Shown here: in pieces, positions 1 through 8,013 of the stretch
How positions within the stretch are numbered: the first letter of the stretch is position 1
Layout: the number at the start of each line of letters is the position of its first letter
Origin: an uncultured Clostridia bacterium
GTDB taxonomy: Bacteria > Bacillota > Clostridia > TANB77 > CAG-508
Length of the DNA stretch: 32,155 bases
Direction: 5' to 3'
Assembly (NCBI GenBank): GCA_944387455.1
Contig: CALXEY010000009.1
Location: 1 to 32,155 of the forward strand
Notes under the pieces: generated by a model
What the model was told of the DNA's origin: nothing
Databases searched by the model: none
Seen by the model: only the letters and a program-made list of their open reading frames with translations
Position numbers and translations under genes: made by a program

Positions 1-66
1 TAATTTTGAGCTTTTTAAAAAGCAATATTTAATGTTAAAAATAAATAACTATAAATTACCTTAAAA

Positions 67-119
67 GACTCAAAATCTAGCGGGAAACCATGTGGGTTCG
101 AGTCCCACCATCAGTACCA
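67..119 (+). tRNA. 3' part of tRNA-Leu(CAA), probable attachment-site remnant
   Basis: The stretch reads as the 3' half of a leucine tRNA. It has an anticodon loop CTCAAAA (anticodon CAA at 71-73) with 3' stem TCTAG, and a class II variable arm GGGAAACC. A perfect T arm follows: GTGGG at 92-96, loop TTCGAGT, CCCAC at 104-108. The 3' acceptor strand CATCAGT, discriminator A and encoded CCA end at 119. The 5' acceptor (expected ACTGATG), the D arm and most of the 5' anticodon stem are missing upstream, where the sequence is plain AT-rich DNA. A tRNA truncated near the anticodon loop is what integrases leave at the far end of an inserted element, so the element would lie to the left. A split tRNA with an intron is a less likely alternative. 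Confidence 0.72.
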
Positions 120-323
120 ATATAAAATTTTGCCAAGCACTTTGAAATATATGCAACCGCAATCCCATTGGCTTTAGACAATGGGGAGTTCACTAGTATA
201 GACACGAATTTGTACTCCTATAAAAGGGAGTATTTTTTTGTAATATAAGTAAAAAATAAAATTGCTTTACTTTTTTGTTTAAATTTATTACAATATAAAA
301 ATATATAAAAGGAAGTGAAAAAA
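120..323. other. gene-free stretch with two hairpins
   Basis: No supportable reading frame is seen. A 7-bp hairpin (CCCATTG at 164-170 with CAATGGG at 179-185) is followed by a terminator-like hairpin at 213-239, then AT-rich DNA leading to the ribosome binding site of the next gene. The 5' part could be the end of a small RNA or leftover sequence from an integrated element. I recognise no RNA family. Confidence 0.4.
213..239 (+). terminator. rho-independent terminator
   Basis: TACTCC at 213-218 pairs with GGAGTA at 227-232, and a run of seven T follows at 233-239. It would end transcripts coming from the tRNA fragment or from the structured stretch before it. Confidence 0.75.
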
Positions 324-1069
324 ATGTATATAATGTTTTTAGATGAAAGTGGACAGCCAGGAGGCTTTGATGAAGAAAATAATAAGTTAGTAAAAAATAC
401 AAGTAAATATTTTGTTTTGGCAGGTTTTAGATTAATGCAGATGAAATATTGCAAATAGAAGGTAGACTGAGAGATATAAAACTAAAATATGGATTAAATC
501 CATATCATGAAGTTAAATGGAATACGAAATATAAAGAGATAGGTATAGATCTTGAGCAAATAATGAGTATGAAAAAAGAAATTATGGGGATAGTAAATAA
601 CTATAAAAATTCAGTTATAGGAATTATTATGGATAAAGAATATTGCTATAAAAACAAAAAATTTATACAAAATCATAATGATTTATATGCTATTGCACTT
701 CATTTATTAATGGAAAGGTGTTGTACGCAAATAACAGATGAAAAAGGAAGAAGTACAAATATACCAGCTATGATGTTTGCAGATAGTAGGAAAAACAATA
801 ATAATAATAAATTGGATGACGAATTACAAAATGCATATTTAAGAGCTAAAAATATGGGGACACATTTTGTGCAATTCCCGAATTTTTGTGATGCCTTAAT
901 ATTTGTAGATTCTGATTATAGTGCAGGAATACAAGTTGCAGATTTTTGTGCAGGAGCTATATATAGAAAGTACGAAAAAGAAGATACTACATTTTTTGAT
1001 ATTTTGAAACCATCAATAAGAAAACATAAAAAGAAAATTTTAGGTGCAGGAATAAAATTATATACATAA
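324..1069 (+). pseudogene. DUF3800 family protein with one frame break
   Basis: The first frame starts at ATG 324 after AGGAAGTG and encodes a typical DUF3800 opening, MYIMFLDESG, then reads to FVLAGFR and stops at 456-458. The protein continues in another frame from about 431 (NADEILQIEGRL) to 1069, ending with the family's C-terminal region around GIQVADFCAGAIYRKYE. Joined, it is about 248 residues. One base seems to be missing at 429-433: an AGA-ATT join would restore the frame. DUF3800 proteins have an RNase H-like fold with conserved acidic residues (DES near the start, D in VADF) and are common in phages and islands. Their function is not settled. The position next to a tRNA scar and an IS fits an accessory gene in decay. 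A -1 ribosomal shift is possible, but I see no good slippery heptamer. Confidence 0.7.
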
Positions 1070-1076
1070 AAATAAA

Positions 1077-1141
1077 AAGGGAACGATGGGATTGGTTGCC
1101 CAATCCAACACACCTATGATGGGGTGCTACACCGTTCTTTC
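1077..1141. repeat. three-way-junction-like inverted repeat
   Basis: An outer stem (GAACG at 1081-1085 with CGTTC at 1133-1137, extendable with wobble pairs) encloses two hairpins. The first is GGATTGG at 1089-1095 with CCAATCC at 1100-1106. The second is CACC at 1111-1114 with GGTG at 1123-1126. It sits 8 bases after the DUF3800 stop and is GC-richer than its surroundings. It could be a small mobile palindromic element, the end of an element or a structured RNA. A few T follow the outer stem (1138-1140), so weak termination is possible. Confidence 0.5.
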
Positions 1142-1358
1142 TTGTGATCTGTAATTTAATTATACAGTTTTTTATTACATTTGTCAACAAATGTCTAAAA
1201 TATTATATGTAAAGATGACAAAAAATATGTAAAAAATTTAGAAAAATATATATGACTTTTTAAAATAAAATATTATAGAATTAGAATTGTATTTTAACAT
1301 TAAATTTTTTACTAATTTGATTATATTTTTCATTAATTATGAAATAACACAATAATAA

Positions 1359-1386
1359 TTGACAACAGAATTTATAATGATATAAT
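1359..1386 (+). promoter_or_regulatory. sigma-A promoter
   Basis: Perfect -35 TTGACA at 1359-1364 and perfect -10 TATAAT at 1381-1386 are separated by 16 bases. It drives the gene at 1453 and is the closest match to consensus seen in the window. Confidence 0.8.
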
Positions 1387-1395
1387 AGTAATATC

Positions 1396-1412
1396 AGAGG
1401 AGTTTTTCCTCT
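1396..1412 (+). promoter_or_regulatory. short leader hairpin
   Basis: AGAGGA at 1396-1401 pairs with TCCTCT at 1407-1412, close to the predicted transcript start. It lacks a terminator-length T run. It may protect the 5' end of the mRNA. Confidence 0.4.
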
Positions 1413-1452
1413 TGTATATAGTAAAGTAGGTAACGAAGAGTTAGGAGAAATT

Positions 1453-1920
1453 ATGTCTAAGAACTGTGTTATTGACCCTGGTTACAATGTAGAAAACGAC
1501 CGCTATTTCGAAATGGAAGATACAGGAGAGTTTATCACTAGAAAACTACAAGCAAAAGGGGTTAGACGGATATGCATTTATTCGACACTTGCAGATGTAA
1601 TTGTCAGACGTGGAGTAGATGATAACTTTACAGCAACACTACAAGGGTATCTGAGTGGAGAAAAAGCACAATATTTTGATATGTTCAGACTAGAAGGGCA
1701 AGAAGATACATTATATATATTTGCTACTTGTGATGCAGATAGTTGTATCCATACAAAGCTTTTGGTAGAAATACCTCAATATAGTTTTGGCTCATATCAA
1801 GCAATAAATACATTTGAGATAACAACTAATGTTGCAGAAATAACTCTTTCAGGTTCTTTTGTTACAAGTAACCTTAGAATTAAAAAAGGTAAGGGAATTG
1901 TTCCAATTACTGTAGAGTAG
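1453..1920 (+). CDS. unidentified protein, possibly DUF4097-like beta-strand adhesin fold
   Basis: 155 residues starting at ATG 1453 after TAGGAG. There is no signal peptide or membrane segment. The sequence is rich in short beta-strand patterns (ICIYSTLADVIV, LLVEIP, AEITLSGSF), which resembles DUF4097-type beta-solenoid proteins, but I am not sure of the family. It has its own consensus promoter and a strong terminator, so it is a single-gene unit. Base usage differs from its neighbours: CGC, CGG and CGT arginine codons appear close together, and a CGG codon at 1567 is read in frame. That makes it the only gene in the window where CGG does not coincide with a frameshift. Together with the nearby tRNA scar and IS, this points to horizontal acquisition. 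Confidence 0.55.
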   Translation: MSKNCVIDPGYNVENDRYFEMEDTGEFITRKLQAKGVRRICIYSTLADVIVRRGVDDNFTATLQGYLSGEKAQYFDMFRLEGQEDTLYIFATCDADSCIHTKLLVEIPQYSFGSYQAINTFEITTNVAEITLSGSFVTSNLRIKKGKGIVPITVE

Positions 1921-1957
1921 TAAAAAAGAGTCCTAAAATAACAAATACTACTTTATG

Positions 1958-1992
1958 GGACTATACTGGTAATTAACAGTATAGTCCTTTTA
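1958..1992 (+). terminator. strong rho-independent terminator
   Basis: An 11-bp perfect stem (GGACTATACTG at 1958-1968 with CAGTATAGTCC at 1977-1987) has an 8-base loop and a short T run. It ends the gene at 1453-1920. Confidence 0.88.
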
Positions 1993-2149
1993 ATTTCCAC
2001 GATAAAAAAATGAAAAGTTTTTTTAAAATCTCAAAGTTATTGATATAACTATGTTACGTCTTACAAAAGTAATAAAAAACCATAAAAGTATTTTACAGTT
2101 TTTTCTTTTATGATACAATATAAAAAACTAAAGAAAAGGTATTAAAGAA

Positions 2150-3418
2150 ATGAAGATAGTAAAAAAATATACAAAAAGATTACGTAAAAAATTAGATAAA
2201 AAAGAAACTAATATAAAAAATATAGATGTTTTAACATTAAAAAGTATAAAAGAAAAAGCAAAGGAAATAACTGATATGAGAATAAAAAAGAAATGTACAT
2301 ATAAATTATGGGATATAATATGCGTAGTTTTTTTAGCTAGCATTTGTAATTGTAATGACTGGGGAGATATAGAAATATTTGCAAGAAAAAATAAAGAGTG
2401 GTTAAGAAGTTTTCTACAATTAACAGGAGGAATACCACCTGTTGTAACATATAAAAATATAATGTCAATAGTAGATGCTCAAGAATTACATAACTTCTGT
2501 GCTCATGCATATAGTGAATTAATAGAAAGTGCAAGAAAAAAAGGAGATATTTATCATTTTGACGGAAAAGTAGAAAACAGCAGTAAAAGAAAGACTAATA
2601 AAAATAATGAAAAAGTAAAACCATTAAATGTACTAAACGTATACTCAGAAGGAACTAGCCTATGTATAGGACAAGAAAGAATAGAAGATAAAACAAATGA
2701 AATAACAGCAATACCAGACTTAATTAAAAAATTAAATATAAAAGGAGTAGTATGTACATGGGATGCATTAAATACGCAAACAGACACAGTAGATGCAGTA
2801 ATAGAAGGTCATGGAGATTATGTAGGAGCATTAAAAGGGAACCATGAATTATTTTATAAAGAAGTAGTAGAATATTTTGATGAAGATAGGTTATTAATAA
2901 TAGAATCAGGTTATGAAGGAGCATATAAATTAGTAAGAGAAAAAAGCCATAGTCAAATAATAACATATCAATATTATCAAACAGAAAAAGTAAATTGGTA
3001 TGAAGACAAAGAAAAATGGAACAAATTAAGGAGTTTAGTATTAGTAGTAAAGACAACAGAAGATAAAGAAGGAAAGAAAACAGTAGAAAAGAGATATTAC
3101 ATATCAAGTTTATTATTAAATATAGAATTATTTTCTAAAGCAATAAGAAATCATTGGAGTGTAGAAAACAAATTGCATTGGCACTTAGATTTCACATTTA
3201 AATGTGATGATAATAGAACAGTAGATAAAAGAGCATTATTAAATTTACAAATAATAAAGAAAAATGCTCTAAACCTATTAAAAACAGTACAGAACGACTA
3301 CAAATTAAGTATACAAAAGATAAGATTTATGGCAAGCTTAGATCCAGAAACAGAAATACCTAAGATATTCTATTTAGCAAAGAAAAAGGGATGGAATTTT
3401 GATATGATTAAAGCGTAG
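2150..3418 (+). mobile_element. ISAs1-family DDE transposase
   Basis: 422 residues, full length for the family. The N-terminal part (to about residue 110) matches the DDE_Tnp_1-associated domain, with LWDIICVVFLASICNCNDWGD-like spacing. The catalytic domain shows the first Asp in HFDGK, the second in TWDALNTQTD, then DYVGALKGN, and the Glu in HWSVENKLHWHLD. A weak promoter is visible (TTTACA at 2092-2097, TACAAT at 2114-2119). The frame is intact, so the transposase may be active. I could not identify matching terminal inverted repeats on either side, so the IS boundaries are unknown. It lies in the accessory stretch between a putative foreign gene and the serpin. The feature spans only the coding region. 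Confidence 0.88.
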
Positions 3419-3445
3419 AACCATTGACTATCAACTGTTCTACGC
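3413..3445 (+). terminator. hairpin overlapping the transposase stop codon
   Basis: GCGTAGAAC at 3413-3421 pairs perfectly with GTTCTACGC at 3437-3445, and the transposase stop TAG lies inside the left arm. There is no clear T run after it. It may therefore be a terminal structure of the IS or an mRNA-protecting hairpin, and not a classic terminator. Confidence 0.5.
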
Positions 3446-3575
3446 CACAGAAAAATTATTTCATTTTTTTATCCTGTTTAATTTCTTAAAAATATTGAAA
3501 TAAAATAAAAAAAATGATATAAATATTATATAAATATAAAAAATTTTTAAACAAAAGAAAAGGGGGATTTTTAAT

Positions 3576-4844
3576 ATGAAAGAAAAAGGAGAATTAAAAA
3601 TTAAATTTAAAACAGTAGTAGCAATTATTTTGTTACTAACTATAATAATTTTAATATCAGTATATTTCGTCATTTCAGAAAATAATAAAAAAATTTCTAA
3701 TACAAATAGTGTTATTAACAATCAATCTAATGAAGAAAAAACACAAAATGAAGATTTTTCAATGGAATTTTTAAAATTAGAAAATAATAATCAAAATATT
3801 ATATATAGTCCATTATCAATAAAATATGCTTTAAAAATGTTAGAAGAAGGTGCAAGTGGAAATACTAAAACTCAAATAGAAAATGTATTACAAAATCAGA
3901 ATTTAACTAAATATGAAAATATAGACGATATACTATCTTTAGCAAACGGGATGTATATTAGAAATACTTATGCTAAAAATGTAAAAGAAGATTATAAAGA
4001 ATTATTAAAAAATAGATATAATGCAGAAATAAATTATGATCCTTTTCAAAATGCTCAAAATATAAATAAATGGATAGAAGATAAGACTTTGGGAATAATT
4101 AAAAATATGTTAAGTGATGATGTGGTTTCAAACCCAGCTACAAAAATGTTATTAATAAATGCTCTTGCGATAGATATGGAGTGGGAAGAAAAATTTGATG
4201 ATGTTAATAAAAGAGAGTTTTATAAAGAAGATGGAACAGCTATGGAAGCTCCAATAATGAGTATGACAGCACATAATGATAATATTTCATACTATAAAGA
4301 TGAAAAAATAACATCTATAACAATGGACTTAAAAAAATATAATGATACACAATTAGAATTTATTGCAATAATGCCAGAAGAGAATTTGTCAAATTATATT
4401 GAAAAATTTTCTTTGGAAGAATTAAATAATATTTTAGAGAAATCAAAAACAGCATCAAAAGAAAGAAATGGAGTAGATATATCAATACCAAGATTTTCTA
4501 CTGAATATGATTTAGATTTAAAACAAGATTTAATAAAATTAGGAATAACAGATGCATTTGATATTAGTAAAGCAAATTTTTCTAATATATCAGAAGATTT
4601 ATATGTAAATGATGCTTTGCATAAAGCAGATATTGAATTTACAGAAGAAGGAATAAAAGCTGCAGCAGTTACTGTTATATCAATGGATATAGGATCTGTT
4701 ATACAAGAAGAACCAGTAAAAATAGATATTAACAAACCTTTCTTATATATTATTAAAGATAAAAATACAAATGAAATATGGTTTGTTGGTGCATTATATG
4801 AGCCAGAATCTTGGGAAGAATATAGTAATACTTTAGAAAATTAG
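3576..4844 (+). CDS. membrane-anchored serpin
   Basis: 422 residues starting at ATG 3576 after AAGGGGG. Lysines are followed by one hydrophobic segment (about residues 12-32), then a linker and a complete serpin fold from about residue 60, beginning with NIIYSPLSIKYALKMLEEGA. The reactive-loop hinge EEGIKAAAVT lies near residue 355, and the C-terminal strand motif FLYIIKDKNTNEIWFVGALY follows. The Ala-rich hinge is the mark of an inhibitory serpin. Counting from the hinge glycine puts the scissile bond around DIGS, so the target is not obvious. Serpins trap serine or cysteine proteases by covalent inhibition. An outward-facing bacterial serpin could neutralise host or competitor proteases, as known for gut bifidobacteria. 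It follows an IS and has no operon partners. Confidence 0.9.
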   Translation: MKEKGELKIKFKTVVAIILLLTIIILISVYFVISENNKKISNTNSVINNQSNEEKTQNEDFSMEFLKLENNNQNIIYSPLSIKYALKMLEEGASGNTKTQIENVLQNQNLTKYENIDDILSLANGMYIRNTYAKNVKEDYKELLKNRYNAEINYDPFQNAQNINKWIEDKTLGIIKNMLSDDVVSNPATKMLLINALAIDMEWEEKFDDVNKREFYKEDGTAMEAPIMSMTAHNDNISYYKDEKITSITMDLKKYNDTQLEFIAIMPEENLSNYIEKFSLEELNNILEKSKTASKERNGVDISIPRFSTEYDLDLKQDLIKLGITDAFDISKANFSNISEDLYVNDALHKADIEFTEEGIKAAAVTVISMDIGSVIQEEPVKIDINKPFLYIIKDKNTNEIWFVGALYEPESWEEYSNTLEN

Positions 4845-4887
4845 AAATCAAACTGAAATTATGTAAAATTTAAATTAGAATTAATTA

Positions 4888-4916
4888 TTGACTTTTTAAG
4901 CTTTTTGATATAAAAT
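4888..4916 (+). promoter_or_regulatory. sigma-A promoter of rubrerythrin
   Basis: -35 TTGACT at 4888-4893 and -10 TAAAAT at 4911-4916 have a 17-base spacer, 40 bases before the rubrerythrin start. Confidence 0.7.
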
Positions 4917-4956
4917 GCTAATTGATAAAAATAAAAAATTAAAGGAGGAAATAAAA

Positions 4957-5496
4957 ATGGATTTAAAAGGAACAAAAACAGAGAAAAACTTAATGGAGGC
5001 ATTTGCAGGAGAATCACAAGCAAGAAATAAATATACATATTTTGCAAGCAAAGCAAAAAAAGAAGGATATGAGCAAATAGCAGCTATATTCCAAGAAACA
5101 GCAGATAATGAAAAAGAACACGCTAAAATGTGGTTTAAATTATTACAAGGTGGAGAAATAAAATCAACATTAGAAAACTTACAAGCAGCAGCAGAAGGAG
5201 AAAATTATGAGTGGACAGATATGTATGACAGAATGGCAAAAGAAGCTAAAGAAGAAGGTTTTGACCATATTGCATATCTATTCTCAGAAGTTGCTAAAAT
5301 AGAAAAAGAACATGAAGAAAGATATAAAAAATTAATCGAAAATGTTGAAGGTGGATTAGTATTTAGCCGTGATGATGAAAGAATATGGAAATGTAGAAAT
5401 TGTGGACATATTGTAATTGGTAAATATGCACCAGAAATTTGCCCAGTATGTAGCCACCCTAAAGCATATTTTGAAATAAAAGCAGAAAATTATTAA
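4957..5496 (+). CDS. rbr: rubrerythrin
   Basis: 179 residues. The start is ATG 4957, with AAAGGAGG ideally spaced before it. An upstream in-frame ATG at 4915 falls on the promoter and is rejected. The N-terminal ferritin-like domain carries the di-iron ligands: Glu in GESQARN (residue 19) and the ExxH of NEKEHAKMW (Glu52, His55), with a second ExxH in [10 protein letters not shown]. The C-terminal rubredoxin domain has its two iron knuckles, CRNCGH and CPVCSH. Rubrerythrin reduces hydrogen peroxide to water in anaerobes using electrons from rubredoxin or NADH systems. It is a single-gene unit with its own promoter and terminator. Its presence fits an anaerobic, oxygen-sensitive organism. Confidence 0.96.
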   Translation: MDLKGTKTEKNLMEAFAGESQARNKYTYFASKAKKEGYEQIAAIFQETADNEKEHAKMWFKLLQGGEIKSTLENLQAAAEGENYEWTDMYDRMAKEAKEEGFDHIAYLFSEVAKIEKEHEERYKKLIENVEGGLVFSRDDERIWKCRNCGHIVIGKYAPEICPVCSHPKAYFEIKAENY

Positions 5497-5518
5497 AAAT
5501 AAACAATTAATTATTTTA

Positions 5519-5548
5519 GATTGCTAAATTATTTTAGCAATCTTTTTT
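5519..5548 (+). terminator. rho-independent terminator of rubrerythrin
   Basis: A 10-bp perfect stem (GATTGCTAAA at 5519-5528 with TTTAGCAATC at 5533-5542) is followed by six T. Confidence 0.9.
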
Positions 5549-5749
5549 CATCTTCTATGTTAAGAAAATTATAAACTAATAAGTAAAAAAGAATGCAACA
5601 ATTTCAAAAAGTTAGAAAATAAAAGAAAAAAATAGCTTACATTAGAAAAGAGTGATTTTTTTAGCTACAATTAAATATTGCTGGGTTTGTAAATAAAAAA
5701 ATAATATAGTAAAATCTTTTCATAAAATAAATAAAGGAGATGAAGCTAT

Positions 5750-6436
5750 ATGGATATTCAAGAATTATGGACAAATATACAAGGTGAATTTGGAAAAGTA
5801 AACGGAAGATTAGATAATGTAGAGAAAAGATTAGACAATGTAGAAACTGATGTAAAAGATGTAAAAGGAGAAGTAGTAACGATAAATGGAAGACTAGATA
5901 ATTTAGAAACAGATATGAAAGATGTAAAAGGAGAAGTAGTAACAATAAATGGAAGACTAGACAATTTAGAAACAGACATGAAAGATGTAAAAGGAGAAGT
6001 AGTAACAATAAATGGAAGACTAGACAATTTAGAAACAGATATGAAAGATGTAAAAGGAGAAGTAGTAACAATAAACGGAAGACTAGATAATTTAGAAACA
6101 GACATGAAAGACGTAAAAGGAGAAGTAGTAACGATAAATGGAAGACTAGACAACGTAGAAACAGATGTAAAAGATATGAAAAGACAATTTATTAAAATGG
6201 ATAACAGATTAGGAATTGTAGAAACACAAGTAAAAGAAATTAAATATCAAAATGGAGAAATAAAAGAAGAAGTAGGAAATATAAGTAAAAAGTTAGATTC
6301 TATGCAAAATTCTAATATAGCAAATATATTAATTAATCAAAATAAACTATTTAAAATTATAAAAAGAGAAACTGAAATTAATAAAAAAGAACACGAAGAA
6401 TTCAGAGAAAATTTTAGAATGCTTAACATTTTCTAA
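5750..6436 (+). CDS. coiled-coil protein with 21-residue tandem repeats
   Basis: 228 residues starting at ATG 5750 after AAAGGAGATG. There is no signal peptide or membrane segment. Residues about 38-142 consist of five near-identical copies of a 21-residue unit (pattern VKGEVVTINGRLDNLETDM plus KD). That is exactly three heptads, so a long parallel coiled coil is predicted. Degenerate half-repeats lie before it (GRLDNVEKRLDNVETDV) and a further coiled region after it. The C-terminal part is Asn- and Lys-rich. The family is not recognisable beyond coiled-coil; proteins of this type occur widely in Clostridia and phages and are sometimes tail or structural proteins. It stands alone, with a terminator at 6447. 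Copy number is likely to vary between strains by recombination. Confidence 0.72.
   Translation: MDIQELWTNIQGEFGKVNGRLDNVEKRLDNVETDVKDVKGEVVTINGRLDNLETDMKDVKGEVVTINGRLDNLETDMKDVKGEVVTINGRLDNLETDMKDVKGEVVTINGRLDNLETDMKDVKGEVVTINGRLDNVETDVKDMKRQFIKMDNRLGIVETQVKEIKYQNGEIKEEVGNISKKLDSMQNSNIANILINQNKLFKIIKRETEINKKEHEEFRENFRMLNIF
5861..6175 (+). repeat. five direct repeats of 63 bp
   Basis: Copies begin at 5861, 5924, 5987, 6050 and 6113, each starting GTAAAAGGAGAAGTAGTAAC. The period is 63 bases, and copies differ mostly at silent positions or at single residues (Met/Val, Leu/Val). The high DNA identity suggests recent unequal recombination. Confidence 0.92.
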
Positions 6437-6446
6437 AAAAATATAT

Positions 6447-6480
6447 AAGAAAGTATTATTTTCGTACTTTCTTATTTTTT
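6447..6480 (+). terminator. rho-independent terminator
   Basis: A 9-bp stem (AAGAAAGTA at 6447-6455 with TACTTTCTT at 6465-6473) is followed by a T-rich tail. It separates the coiled-coil gene from the rsmE operon. Confidence 0.85.
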
Positions 6481-6503
6481 CGCTGGAAAAATAAAAAAAA
6501 TTA

Positions 6504-6512
6504 TGTTATAAT
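6504..6512 (+). promoter_or_regulatory. extended -10 promoter of the rsmE operon
   Basis: TG-T-TATAAT at 6504-6512 is a perfect extended -10 element without a good -35. It lies 27 bases before the rsmE start and is the first promoter of the long core operon. Confidence 0.6.
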
Positions 6513-6538
6513 GTTTTGGTATAAGGAGAGAAAAGTTT

Positions 6539-7297
6539 ATGTCAAAGTTTTTTGTTAAAAGTAACCAAGTAGAAGGAAACCTAATTAGAATAGAAGGTAC
6601 AGATGTAAATCATATAAAAAATGTATTAAGACAAAAAGAAGGAGACGAAATAGTTATTTGTGATAGTGAAAAACAAAAAAACTATTTTTGTGATATTGAT
6701 AAAATAGAAAAAGATTTTATTATCTGTAAAATTTCAAAAGAGTTGAAAGATTTTAAATCAAACATAAAAATAACAATAATGCAAGGACTACCAAAAAGAG
6801 AAAAAATGGACTTAGTAGTACAAAAATCAGTAGAGCTTGGAAGTTTTTGTATTCAGCCAGTAGATATGGAAAGATGTATTGTAAAATATAATGAAAAAGA
6901 TAAAATAAAAAAAGTGGAAAGATGGCAAAAAATATCAGAAGTAGCAGCAAAACAATGTGATAGAGATTTTATACCAAAAGTAAATGAAATAAAAAAATTA
7001 AAAAGTGTTTGTAAAATACTAGGTGAATATGATATAGTAATACTAGCATATGAAAAAGAAGAAAAAACAATGTTAAAAGAAGCTTTAACAAAAATTAAAG
7101 AAAACTATAATTATAAAGAAGATGAAATAAAAATAGCAGTTATAATAGGACCAGAAGGTGGTCTTTCAGAAAAGGAAGTAGAAATGATACAAGAAAATAA
7201 TAATGTAATAACAGTATCACTTGGAAAAAGGATATTAAGAACAGAAACAGTAGCATTAAATGTACTAAGTATAATAATGTATGAATTAGAGGGGTAG
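6539..7297 (+). CDS. rsmE: 16S rRNA (uracil-1498-N3)-methyltransferase RsmE
   Basis: 252 residues, the usual length. The start is ATG 6539 after AAGGAGAG. The N-terminal PUA-like domain opens with KFFVKSNQVEGN and has HIKNVLRQKEGDEI. The C-terminal SPOUT knot domain has the family motifs QGLPKREKMDLVVQKSVELG, then AAKQCDRDFIPKV, then IIGPEGGLSEKEVEM, then SLGKRILRTETVALNVLS. It methylates N3 of U1498 of 16S rRNA using S-adenosylmethionine. The next gene starts 8 bases after the stop, so it heads the operon leading to yicC. Confidence 0.96.
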   Translation: MSKFFVKSNQVEGNLIRIEGTDVNHIKNVLRQKEGDEIVICDSEKQKNYFCDIDKIEKDFIICKISKELKDFKSNIKITIMQGLPKREKMDLVVQKSVELGSFCIQPVDMERCIVKYNEKDKIKKVERWQKISEVAAKQCDRDFIPKVNEIKKLKSVCKILGEYDIVILAYEKEEKTMLKEALTKIKENYNYKEDEIKIAVIIGPEGGLSEKEVEMIQENNNVITVSLGKRILRTETVALNVLSIIMYELEG

Positions 7298-7305
7298 ATA
7301 AACAA

Positions 7306-8013
7306 ATGAAGGTAATATTTAAAAACTTATTAAAAGCAATAGGAATAATGTGTTATTTCATAATATTAAACTTTGCTTATACTAGAATGAACACAGATAG
7401 ATTAATAAATGATATAGAAGTATTTTCAGGAATATTTTTAGTAATAGGCTTAGTAATGTTAGAAATAGCATATAAAAAAGATAGTGGAAAATCAGCAATA
7501 AGTGGGATAGAATTATTAGTTCTATCAATGCACTCACTATCAATAAACCATATAATTACTTTTTATAAATATGACTTTAGGTTTTATTTATTAGTATCTT
7601 CATATGTGTTTGCAATATATTATGTATTAAAATCAGTAATAATTTATACAAAAGAAAAAAGAGAATATTTAAAGAGTTTAAGTGATATATCAGAAATAGT
7701 AAAAGAAGAACCAGTAAAAAAAGAAGCTAAGAAAAGAAGAAAGACTAAGAAAGTTGTTAAAACAAATGAAGATGAAATAAAAAAAGAAACAAAGAAAACA
7801 ATTAAAAAAGATAATAAAAAAGAAGAAAAAACAGAAACAAAAGTGGAAGTAAAAAAAGAAGATAAAGCAAAGAAAGAAAATGATGTAAAAAAAGAAAATA
7901 AAGTAAAAAAAGGAACAAGTAGAGCAAAAAAAGAAGAAGTACATAAAGAAGAAACAAAGAAAGTAGAGAAAAAGACTAGAAAAACAAAAAAAGAGGTAGA
8001 AAAAAATGATTAG
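7306..8013 (+). CDS. membrane protein with a Lys/Glu-rich cytoplasmic tail
   Basis: 235 residues starting at ATG 7306. About four hydrophobic segments lie within residues 10-115 (IGIMCYFIILNFAY, FSGIFLVIGLVMLEIAY, ISGIELLVLSMHSL, FYLLVSSYVFAIYYVL). From about residue 125 a long tail of alternating Lys and Glu, with KKTKK and KEE runs, is probably disordered or helical and highly charged. Family unknown. Its stop overlaps the start of yicC by 8 bases, so translation is coupled. A positively charged tail facing the cytoplasm could bind RNA or ribosomes, which would fit the RNA-related neighbours, but this is inference only. Confidence 0.72.
   Translation: MKVIFKNLLKAIGIMCYFIILNFAYTRMNTDRLINDIEVFSGIFLVIGLVMLEIAYKKDSGKSAISGIELLVLSMHSLSINHIITFYKYDFRFYLLVSSYVFAIYYVLKSVIIYTKEKREYLKSLSDISEIVKEEPVKKEAKKRRKTKKVVKTNEDEIKKETKKTIKKDNKKEEKTETKVEVKKEDKAKKENDVKKENKVKKGTSRAKKEEVHKEETKKVEKKTRKTKKEVEKND

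Larger units (their letters stand above)
1070..1452. other. 383-base gene-free region
   Basis: This holds the cloverleaf-like repeat at 1077-1141, about 200 bases of very AT-rich DNA without a supportable gene, and a consensus promoter with a short leader hairpin in front of the gene at 1453. Confidence 0.6.

Noticed and set aside
67..119. 3' end of tmRNA
   Set aside because: The acceptor and T arm do not match the alanine-type tmRNA end; the anticodon loop and variable arm fit tRNA-Leu.
2093..3460. Complete IS with defined ends
   Set aside because: I looked for matching terminal repeats around the transposase and found none I trust; only the coding region is called.
4915..4956. N-terminal extension of rubrerythrin from the upstream ATG
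   Set aside because: The extension overlaps the promoter -10 and the Shine-Dalgarno; family members start at the later ATG.
5758..6153. Minus-strand repetitive protein opposite the coiled-coil gene
   Set aside because: It is the antisense of the 63-bp repeats, with no ribosome binding site.
5861..6175. CRISPR array
   Set aside because: Repeats are contiguous, have no unique spacers and encode a continuous protein.
7690..7944. Minus-strand reading frame rich in Phe and Cys
   Set aside because: It is the shadow of the Lys/Glu-rich tail on the other strand.
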